Assembly: GCA_039621445.1 (NCBI GenBank)
Contig: CP154956.1
Coordinates: 74,252,192-74,316,191 of the forward strand
Length of the DNA: 64,000 nt
Direction of reading: 5' to 3'
Source of the DNA: Euglena gracilis
Lineage: Eukaryota > Euglenida > Euglenophyceae > Euglenales
Position numbers and translations under genes: made by a program. Each line of letters starts with the position of its first letter. The stretch's first letter is position 1. Below, piece after piece: positions 56,118 to 64,000 of this stretch. The notes below the pieces were generated by a model. That model was not told where the DNA came from. It saw only the letters and a program-made list of their open reading frames with translations, and searched no databases.

Positions 56118-56708
56118 GGGGGGCGGTCAGTCACGGGGGGGGAGGGTTCGTGGGAGGTGAGGTCGCGGCTGTCCGCGGCCCAATCGAATGCCTGTTTGGT
56201 TGGGCCGAGGCGGGCCACGGCTCAATCACTCCTGGTTTTGAAATCAAGAAATCCGGTGAAATTTGGTCTGGTTGGGCCGCGGTGGGCCGCAGGCAACCAA
56301 CTACAACAGATCCAGCTACCAAGCAGAACTGCATCGCACCACAGCGTGACAAATTCGGCGCTGCCCGGGTCCCCCCATGTTTTTAACCTGGTTGGGCGGC
56401 TCTTTGGGTTTGCTGAGTACCCTGTAGAGGCCAATATAACGGCGATGAGTAGGAAGTGGGTTCAACTGCTTGCCTGAGTATTCTGGCCCAAACCTCACTC
56501 CTTCAAATAATCATAAAATCTTTTGTGTGGTCGCCTTTTGTAGTCTGGTTGGGGCCGTGGCCAGCGGCGGCCAGCGCCGGCCCCGGCCAAAATTAGTTGG
56601 GCCGCAGACCAACGAGGGAACCTTCAAAGGGACCAAATTTTGGCCCTGGTTGGGCCGCGACCCACTGCGACCCAACCTCCCACGACCCTACCTCCCGTGA
56701 CCTCCCAC
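56118..56708. mobile_element. Palindrome-rich element next to (GT)n
   Basis: The left part GGTTCGTGGGAGGTGAGGTC and right part, inverted, GGTAGGGTCGTGGGAGGTTG resemble each other. The interior repeats GGTTGGGCCGCGGTGGGCCG-like words. It resembles the arms of the 46.8-50.9 kb element in design: G-rich ends, CCGCGG palindromes, microsatellite outside. Confidence 0.5.
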
Positions 56709-57358
56709 CCTGTGTGTGCGTGTGTGCGTGCATTCGTCCGTGCGTCCATGCATTCCGGCGCGCTCACCACAGCAGCCCGATCAGTCTGCCACAATGCACG
56801 ATATGTTTGACTCCAGGAAATCATACACCTGCAATACAGCAACAAACCAGATGAAGGACACAACTTTCAGAGCCAGGGAACCCAGAATCATAAATGGGTT
56901 TGCAAATATTGCAAATAGTTGTGCGCCTGGCAATCAGAAGTAACGTCCCTTGGATGAACACCCCAGCAACAACTTTTGAAATCCGGAAACCACTATCTTA
57001 GAATAAACTTGCCAGCGTCATTGAGTACTTTCCAGCGGGCTTCCTTTTGAAACCATAAGGGGGATGGGCCAGAAGCTGGAGAATGGGAGCATAGCAGGCA
57101 CACACAGGGGGGAGCCAGCACAGTTATGCTCTGACACAACTACCCCAAAAATTTCAACAAGGAATGGAAGGTGCCATTTCTGGTGCCTGCCCATACATAG
57201 CACCCCCCGGGGTGCATCCTTGTTTGAAAGAAAAGTCTGCTTTTCATCGCCGTGGGAGGGAGTTGCACCAGCATTTAGCAAATCCAAATCCATTTGTTCT
57301 TTTTGTTTGAGAGCGGACTGCTGCCGCTCTCCGCCGGCTCGGACAGGGAGGGGGCCAC

Positions 57359-57493
57359 CTGCGGCCGGGTGAGGCCGGGCTCGTTCTTGATGCGGTCCGC
57401 CACGTACTGCACGGACGCCGCCAGCTCCGCCACACCGGCCGACACGGAGGCGTTGAGCAGCGCCACGTGGGCCTCCATGCGGGCGTGCATGTC
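57359..57493 (-). CDS. Gene A exon A5
   Basis: Acceptor GCAATAAG|GAC, donor CCGCAG|GTGGCC, exactly 45 codons, phase 0 to 0. It begins DMHARMEAHVALLNASVSAG and continues with an amphipathic helix (ELAASVQYVADRIK). The acceptor lacks a good pyrimidine tract, so the start is less certain than the end. Confidence 0.72.
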
Positions 57494-58223
57494 CTTATTG
57501 CGCCGCCCCGCCGCGGCTCAGCCCGCCCCCTCCGGGGTCACCGGACAGGTCAGCCGGTGCAGGCCGGGGTGACGACTGGGGGGGGGGGGGGGGGGCTGGA
57601 ATGGACGTTCCAAGGTGGCAGGCGGGCGGAATTGGACCAACGGAGGGGGGTCTCGGAGTGCACTGGGGTGCGTGGGCAGGCACTCCAAGGCACCCACCTC
57701 CGCAGGGATGTCAGGCACGAGGGCCAAAAGTGCCTACAATCCCGGAGAAAGCACTCTGGTGCCGAAGGCGAAAGGACCAATTTCGGGCCACAACCCCCCC
57801 CCCCCCCGGCCGGGTATGCCTGCCTGCAGCCCCCTCGGGGTAGGGTTGGCCATGCCTTAACATTTAGCCTGATGACAAGTCAGCCGGTGTGGGGCCAAGG
57901 TGACAATTTCCCGGGGGTGGGGGGGGCTTCAAATCCGCTATTGGACTTTGGACACCACACTAACTACACACTTTTCTCCTCGCATGACCTTATGCCTCTG
58001 CCCCTGCATTTGCAGCGATGCACATGATGTCCCAAGGGTTTATTGTGACAGCAGGGATGCGTTTTTTCAGCAAGCAAAAAACACAGCGTTTCGAAAGTTT
58101 GAGATTCGTCCTTGGAAAAGCCTGGGAGTGCAAGGATGCGACTGATGACCAACCAGCCCTGAGAGAGGAGTGTCCGCCGAGCCACGGCCGGGGACTGGTC
58201 TGGTCCTGGAGGTACTTGCGGAC

Positions 58224-58343
58224 CTCCGGCACGGAGACCGGCTGCCCCTGCATCAGGAAGCCCTCTGCCACCGCAGGGGAGACCCCCGGCGTGCCCCGCA
58301 CCACCTCTGCCACCAGGCCAAGGTGCCGGATGAGGTCCGCCAC
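58224..58343 (-). CDS. Gene A exon A4
   Basis: Strong acceptor CTGCTCTCAG|GTG. It begins VADLIRHLGLVAEVVRGTPG. With donor GAG|GTCCGC at 58223 it has 40 codons and phase 0 to 0, which fits A5. A later donor, ACC-A|GTCCCC at 58195, would add VRKYLQDQT but leave phase 1. Confidence 0.72.
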
Positions 58344-58578
58344 CTGAGAGCAGGGACAGGCATGTATGGGTCGGCCCCCTCAAAACCCCCCTCGAAAAGG
58401 TAATGGGCCGGGGAAATTTCGGTTCTGTTAGGGCCGGATACCGGGCCAAAATTGTTGCAAAAATGCCGGATTTTCTCCTGAAAATAAACTCATAGTTTTA
58501 TTTTTTGAACGTTTTGAACAGCATGTGGAAGTTGCATTGTCACAGGGGGTCCTTTGCAGAAGAGGGTGCCGGAGACAC

Positions 58579-58686
58579 CCGTTGGAACTCCTGGGCCCGC
58601 AGCATGTGTCGGCCGATGGCCAGGATGGTTGGCTTCTCCGGCTCCAGGACGGGTGGCAGCAGGTTGCCGCACTGCCGCAGGTAGCC
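58579..58686 (-). CDS. Gene A exon A3
   Basis: Acceptor CCACTGCCACAG|GGC, donor CGG|GTGTCTCC, 36 codons, phase 0 to 0. It begins GYLRQCGNLLPPVLEPEKPT and ends HMLRAQEFQR. The intron before it carries the 2.2-kb TTCGAG element with an 11-bp target duplication. Confidence 0.75.
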
Positions 58687-58819
58687 CTGTGGCAGTGGAG
58701 CCCTCCGGGCAGGCACAGCGCTGCAAAAGTTCGGGTGGAGGCAGATGCGGTGGTCACATGTGATGCGAATGCCGCGGCGCGGATGACGCTTTGGCGGGAG
58801 GGTTACGGTAGTGGGATGG

Positions 58820-59215
58820 ACCGTAGGAGGAGGGTCTCGAACCTCCTCGAACCTCCTCGAACGACATTCGAGGAGGTTCGAGACCCTCCTCGAACCTCCT
58901 CGAACGACATTCGAGGAGGTTCGAGACCCTCCTCGAACGTCGTTCGAGGACGTTCGAGGAGGTTCGAGACCCTCCTCGAACGTCGTTCGAGGTCGTTCGA
59001 GGAGGTTCGAGACCCTCCTCGAACGTCGTTCGAGGTCGTTCGAGGAGGTTCGAGACCCTCCTCGAATGTCGTTCGAGGAGGTTCGAGGTCCCTCCTCGAA
59101 CGTCGTTCGAGGTCGTTCGAGGAGGTTCGAGGTCCCTCCTCGAGTGTCATTCGAGGTCGTTCGAGGACGTTCGAGACCCTCCTCGAATATCGTTCGACGT
59201 CATTGGAGGACGTTG
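58820..59215. repeat. TTCGAG palindromic array, left arm
   Basis: About seven degenerate units alternate GGAGGTTCGAGACCCTCCTC with CGAACGTCGTTCGAGG. Each unit is itself a palindrome, so either strand could fold into a long ladder of hairpins. The open frames here on both strands are by-products of the repeat. Confidence 0.85.
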
Positions 59216-59269
59216 GGAATATTTTTGAACGAAAATGCTTTTGAATGACTGCAGTCCTGCGTAAGTAAA

Positions 59270-60385
59270 AAAAACCCTGAACCTTTCTAACCCTGAACCT
59301 AACCCTAACCGTATTCCTTCTAATAACCTCAGAAATTCTCCCCGTATGGGAATATTTTTGAAAAAATATTTATGAACCAGTGAATTCCTGTGTAAGAAAA
59401 AAAATGTTTCTTTTACAATACGTGGAAAATTTCCCCCTACAGGGTACCAGCTACCCCAAAGAGTCGCCCAACTAGGGTTAATACACATGGGGGGACCCTC
59501 GCTCGGCGCATTCGGCGCCTCGCTCGGGTCCCCCCATGTTTTTAACCCTAGTTGGGCGACTCTTTGGGTTCGCTGTGTACCCTGTAGAGGGAAATATAGC
59601 AACGATGAGCGGGATGGTTGCAACCATTGGGGATGAAATCTTGACCCTAACCCTATTGCTTCTAATAACCTCAGAAATTCTCTTGAATTAGTTCATTCCT
59701 GCGTAAATCGAAAAATATGTTCCTTTTAAATTCTGCCACTGAAAGAAAAAGCAGATGAAACAAAATCCTCTCTATCTCTGCCCCTGTCTTTGCTTTCTTC
59801 CGGATCATGCCACGGAAAGACAAAAAAAAAGCAGAATCAAGAACAACGAACCATGGACTTGCAACTTACAAAACAGCTCAGCAATATGTTCCTTATAAAT
59901 TCTGCCACTGACGAAGAGCGGGATGGTTGGCAACCATTCGCGATGAAATCTTGACCCTAACCCTACTCCTTCTAATAACCTCAGAAATTCTCTCGGTACT
60001 GGATTATTTTTTTAAAAAAAAGTTGAAGAATCAGTGCGTTCTGCAAAAGAAAAAATATGTTTCTTTTACAATGCGAGGAAAATTTCCCCCTACAGGGTAC
60101 CAGCTACCCCAAAGAGTCGCCCAACTAGGGTTAATACACATGGGGGAACCCTCGCTCGGCGCCTTCGGCGCCTCGCTCGGGTCCCCCCATGTTTTTAACC
60201 CTAGTTGGGCGACTCTTTGGGTTCGCTGTGTACCCTGTTGAGGGAAATATAGCAACGATGAGCAGGATGGTTGCAACCATTGGGGATGAAATCTTGGCCC
60301 TAACCCTATTCCTTCTAATAACCTCAGAAATTCGCTTGGTATGGGAATATTTTTGAACAAAAATACTTTTGAATGAGTACATTCC
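59270..60385. repeat. Two tandem 640-bp repeats with telomere-like words and hairpins
   Basis: Copies at about 59270-59640 and 59940-60300 share CTAACCCTA..., CTTCTAATAACCTCAGAAAT, TTTCCCCCTACAGGGTACCA and an inverted repeat, CCCAAAGAGTCGCCCAACTA ... TAGTTGGGCGACTCTTTGGG, whose loop contains CTCGCTCGGCGCCTTCGGCG. Part of the same module recurs alone near 56370-56450. Confidence 0.7.
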
Positions 60386-60604
60386 TGCGTAAATCGAAAA
60401 ATCGAAAAATTGCCCGAGTAGGGAGCGACGGGGGGGGGGGGATTTGAGAAGTTCAAATTACCAACGCAATCACATATCGAGAGGGAATAGGTCTCGCCTG
60501 CTTGGGTGGTCGTTTCTGAAAAATTCCCAAAAACCAAAAAACCAAAAAAGGAACCCACGCAAACTTTGTCGAAAACGTTGGTGTTGATAGCTGTATGCAT
60601 GTAC

Positions 60605-61015
60605 GCAGGAGGAGGGTCTCGAGCCTCCTCGAATGTCGTTCGAGGACGTTCGAGGAGGTTCGAGGTCCCTCCTCGAACGTCGTTCGAGGTCGTTCGAGGA
60701 GGTTCGAGACCCTCCTCGAACGTCGTTCGAGGACGTTCGAGGAGGTTCGAGACCCTCCTCGAACGTCGTTCGAGGACGTTCGAGGAGGTTCGAGACCCTC
60801 CTCGAACGTCGTTCGAGGTCGTTCGAGGAGGTTCGAGACCCTCCTCGAACGTCGTTCGAGGTCGTTCGCGGAGGTTCGAGACCCTCCTCGAATGTCGTTC
60901 GAGGACGTTTGAGGAGGGACCTCGAACGTTTTTAAGCCCCCCCCCCCTTTGAAGGGGGGGCTTAAAAACGTTCGAGGAGGTTCGAGCTCGAACGTTCGAG
61001 CTCGAACCTCCTCCT
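60605..61015. repeat. TTCGAG palindromic array, right arm
   Basis: Same unit as the left arm, about six copies, ending in a perfect GC-rich hairpin around 60930-60970 (CCCCCCCCTTTGAAGGGGGG) and then the terminal inverted repeat. Confidence 0.85.
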
Positions 61016-61236
61016 ACTGTAACCCCCCCACGCTTTGGCGAATGAGCACCAACAATGTCATCAAACAAAGGACAAACAAAAAAAAGGATTTGCTCGATGA
61101 ACACGGCACGGCGGCTGAACACCAGGATGAAGAGACACATTCCCTTCCCCCGGATGGTGCAAACCATCCAGCCCCTCCCCCCACATCCCCCGCCCGCCGC
61201 CGCTGCGTGGGAAGCGGAGCGGAGGGCCCCAGGCAC

Positions 61237-61315
61237 CAGCACGAGGGTCATGCTGTTGGGGGCGACCTGCTGGGCGCCCTCGCGGGCCACCTCCTCCCCC
61301 ACGGCGGTCCTCCAC
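61237..61315 (-). CDS. Gene A exon A2 (boundaries uncertain)
   Basis: Coding-like block containing GEEVAREGAQQVAPNSMTLV. It follows a 13-base G run that makes both acceptor and frame uncertain: AG|GTGG at 61315 gives the wrong phase for A1, and an alternative acceptor just inside would restore phase 0. A donor CTG|GTGCCT at 61236 would give phase 0 into A3. The frame stays open well past that donor, so the exon could be longer. Confidence 0.42.
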
Positions 61316-61470
61316 CTCGCCCCCCCCCCCCACTGCTTCCCCCCAAGGGCAGGCTGAGGGCCGGCTGAGAAAGGGCGGGGGGTGAATGTGTATGGCAGGA
61401 TGGGGGGAGGGACTCCTCCTGGCTTTGGGAGGGGGACCATTGTCGGCTGATTTGGGGTCAAAATGGAGGC

Positions 61471-62113
61471 GGGGGGGGGGGGGTTGATACCAGAGGCCCT
61501 CGGCAAATTTGGAGGAAAACTGCGGAAAGAAATGTGGAAATTGCGGTTTTGGGAATTAGTACGCTTCTGCGGGGATTTGGAAAAAATCTCACAAATTTGG
61601 TCGTTTTGCAACAAGGTGTGAGTTTTGAGCCGTTGTTCACATATTTTCCAACAAAAGGTCCAAAAAAAGGATTTTTGTAATTTTGGGTTACAAAATGTTT
61701 GCCGGTTCTGGAAATATGGAATTTCTTGGATGAAAAAATCCAAAACCGGCAAAAAAAATTCCAACCACTTTGGTCTCAGGTAAAATCTGGTCCAGGATGC
61801 AGGATTTTTCTAGGTCAGATTAATTTTCCAGCAGAAATTGGTGGGAATCATAAAAGGGCACAGTAATTGTCAAATTTTGTCAAAATTTGTAAAATTTGGC
61901 AATTTTGGCAAATTTGAAACAAAATAACAAAAAATCATCTCGGTGCCCTTGTGAAACACTCAAGAAATGGCAAGAAGTCATTTCGTGTTCCATTTTCAGG
62001 TTCAGCAGAAAATTGCGGAAAGGGAAATTTTATGGAAAAATGCGGAAAATTGCGGGGAATTGCGGAAATTGCAGAAAATTGCAGGAACTGGGGGGAAATT
62101 AAGGATATCAATC
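61471..62113. mobile_element. 643-bp hAT-like miniature element, 8-bp target duplication
   Basis: Flanked by ATGGAGGC at 61463-61470 and 62114-62121. Its right end, inverted, reads CAGGGAGGGGGATTGATATC. The left end has lost the CA and become a 13-base G run before TTGATACC. It shares GAAATTGCGG repeats with the 32.5-kb element. It lies in the intron between A1 and A2. Confidence 0.75.
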
Positions 62114-62257
62114 CCCCTCCCTGATGGAGGCAATTCACTTCGAAAAGACGGCCCCAAATGCCTTCAATGAGGTGGGCAGAACAACCCAAGGGCCGGAATC
62201 TCCCCTCCCCCCGGGGACAAATGACCGTGGTGGTTTGGCTTGACAAAGAAAAGCCAC

Positions 62258-62428
62258 TGTGGCGGGGGGGTCCCGGCTGAGGACCGCCGTGGCCTCAATG
62301 ACGGACAGCGCCTGCCCCGGCCGGGCGTAGGCCAGGGCCTTGAACAGCGCCCACGCCGCGGCGTTGCCCTCCGCGTCGTTCGCCTTCTGCGCCGCCTCCA
62401 CGAGGTTCCCTGCCACCAGCTGGCACTC
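62258..62428 (-). CDS. Gene A exon A1 (internal)
   Basis: Acceptor ...GGTGCTCCAG|GAG, donor ACA|GTGGCT, 57 codons, phase 0 at both ends. It begins ECQLVAGNLVEAAQKANDAE and continues as a helical Ala/Leu-rich stretch (ALFKALAYARPGQALSV). It is the rightmost block I trust, so the 5' part of the gene must lie further right or beyond the window. Function unknown. Confidence 0.72.
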
Positions 62429-62429
62429 C

Positions 62430-64000
62430 TGGAGCACCGTGGCGTGGGGCGGGGGGACCGGCCCGACCCGGCCACCCGCTGTCCAGTGGTGGTGGTGGGG
62501 TCCAGGTCTGGTCCAACCGGGGGGGAGGGTCTGGGTGTCGGAAGAATGTCAGAAAAAACATTCCTTTTGCAATTTTGGGAGCTGGCTCTAAAAGTGTGTA
62601 AACTGTTGGCCATTGTCACAAAGCAAAAGAACTAGCTGCAGCTGCGTGCACCTAAAAAGTTGTTGTTGACCTTGGAGGGTGGTACGTAACTTTTTGCGGC
62701 TTCCATTCACTTCCATGATAATGACTTTGACACCCAGATACAAAAAAAATCGTCCATTTTTGCTGGGAAACTGATTTCAAATTTATTTAATTCTGCATGG
62801 TGCCATTTTTCCCAAGACCAAATTATCCTAAGGAAAGCCCCTGAACTACTGGAAAAAAAACCTTGTATCAGCTGCACCGCTTTGGGCCATTTCTTCATCA
62901 TTGTTTTACACCAACTGGGTTCAAAACCCGGGCAAGGACCCCTCTGACTTTCAACGAGTCTCCCGGGAGGAACCCACCCTTGGATGTGGGAGGGGGGGCC
63001 GGCTGGGGGGCAAAGTGGTTACATCCAACAACCTTTTTGGGCGGCCAGCATTTCCAAACCGGTTGCCACGGTACGGTCCCGCTGTCGACCGGCCTCCCCG
63101 GCGCATTTCAGTGTCCACGTTGGAGAACGTCTTCCGCCGCTTTCCGTTGGCCTCCGTGCTGGCCAGCCGGAAGCCATCTGCAGGCTGCGTCGTTCCACTC
63201 AGGACTCCTCCTCCCTCCCATGGCACTCTCTTTTTTGAAAAAAGGCGCATCTTTCGAAGTGCAAAAAAAAGGATTGTGTGTTGACGGCAGGTCGATGCCA
63301 AGGGGAAGTGTCCGCGAGCGTTTGCAGACGTGGTCCCTCTGGAGGTCGCCCAAAAACTGTCCAAAAAATACTCCGAAATCGGCCGAAAACCATTGAGAAA
63401 AACCTCCCCACCCTGGGGGGGGGGGGTCGATCCGCCCCAACATTTGGATCAGACCGTTTGCAGAGTTCCACCAATTCCACCAATTCACAGAATTCACAGA
63501 GTTCCACAGAATTCCACCAATCGGTGTTGTCGTAGGAATGGAAAACCCAGTATGACATCCGACCCGGCGATATTCGCCTCGAATGCCCAAGTACCCAGAA
63601 AATTTTGGAATTGTGGGGGGGGGGGGTGTGGTGCTTCGGGATAATGGGGAGGACTATGTCCAAAATGCGTCACCATCGCACATGGGGCTGTTGTCTGCAG
63701 TCATAATTTTGATGGGATTCTTGGCATGAACCAAGAGGGGGGTGGGTATAAGTCCTTTGCGGAAAAGAAGGGGGATTCGACACCCTGTGTCGACTAAAAT
63801 TTTGGCTTGTGCACAAAAATTTTGAGTTTTGATTTTCGCTTGGACCAAAAGTTCCATGGGGGGTACGCAAAGCGAAGGGTCGGGTGTAAAATTGTTATCG
63901 CGCCAACTGTTCCATGACCATTGGCTTACTTTGCTCAACATCCCAAGCAAAAATTTGGCACGGGGAGTGGGGGACCCGAAAATTTTCCGGGTACCGACCA
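62430..64000. other. Right edge: intron or 5' region of gene A
   Basis: No block with both coding character and splice sites was seen. A short ATTCCACCAATT-CACAGAATT minisatellite sits at 63465-63520. Position 63618 begins a 12-base G run. Confidence 0.4.

Larger units (their letters stand above)
58797..61029. mobile_element. 2.2-kb TTCGAG-family element with 11-bp target duplication
   Basis: It begins GGAGGGTTACGGTAG and ends with the inverse of GGGGGGGTTACAGTAG. Identical 11-bp copies of ACGCTTTGGCG flank it (58786-58796 and 61030-61040). Both ends carry arrays of the palindromic word TTCGAG/CTCGAA in units of about 60 bp. The centre holds two similar repeats of about 640 bp. It lies in the intron between gene A exons A2 and A3. 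No transposase frame. Confidence 0.78.

Noticed and set aside
58811-59248. Arg/Ser-rich proteins (RTSSNDVRGG repeats)
   Set aside because: Translation of the TTCGAG palindromic array on both strands.
60031-61764. 577-codon minus-strand open frame
   Set aside because: It runs through the TTCGAG palindromes and non-coding element sequence; only the 61.2-61.3 kb part looks coding.

Overview
This is eukaryotic nuclear DNA from a lineage I cannot name. The only convincing coding sequence is a series of short, GC-rich blocks (about 60-280 bp) on the minus strand. Their edges fit GT...AG splice sites and their codon phases agree from one block to the next. They lie in a sea of introns full of poly-G/poly-C runs, microsatellites, palindromes and small terminal-inverted-repeat (TIR) transposons. 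There is no bacterial-style operon, ribosome binding site, CRISPR array, or rRNA or tRNA gene that I can support. GC-rich exons, one gene strand and transposon-packed introns suggest a protist or microalga, but that is inference.

Layout from right to left, which is the direction of transcription. (1) Positions 62428 to 34503: about 26 exons of one large, apparently helix-rich gene. It begins beyond the exons seen here and ends at a TGA at 34503. No family is recognised. Exon phases match at most junctions, so this is a gene model and not a list of chance open frames. (2) Positions 34502 to 32282: intergenic, with a 499-bp hAT-like miniature element. (3) Positions 32281 to about 15545: a secreted-protein gene. 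A signal-peptide exon is followed by two exons resembling a DUF642-type extracellular domain. Several Thr/Ser/Pro-rich (T-x-T-x) stalk exons and a Cys-rich exon follow, though whether all belong to one transcript is inferred. (4) Positions about 7525 to 365: exons of a third gene, of unknown function, running off the left edge.

The introns and spacers are a catalogue of DNA transposons whose ends and target-site duplications (TSDs) can be read directly. Two large elements share a CTTAGGCGGC terminus and have 5-bp TSDs (9872-15409, TSD ACGAA; 23868-27962, TSD AATAT). The first holds the wreck of a hAT/DUF659-like transposase. Three hAT-like miniature elements have 7-8 bp TSDs (15840-16289, 32492-32990, 61471-62113). 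A family with termini like GGGTTACNGTAGGAGG carries arrays of the palindromic word TTCGAG; one 2.2-kb copy (58797-61029) has an 11-bp TSD. One of the miniature elements has inserted into the tip of another member of that family.

Inside one intron of the large gene, a 3.2-kb array of about 45 copies of a 71-bp unit contains a telomere-like core (AGGGTTAGG). It ends in degenerate TTAGGG repeats. The array is enclosed by palindromic CCGCGG-rich arms that themselves end in inverted repeats. This composite structure and the TTCGAG family are the most unusual features of the window.
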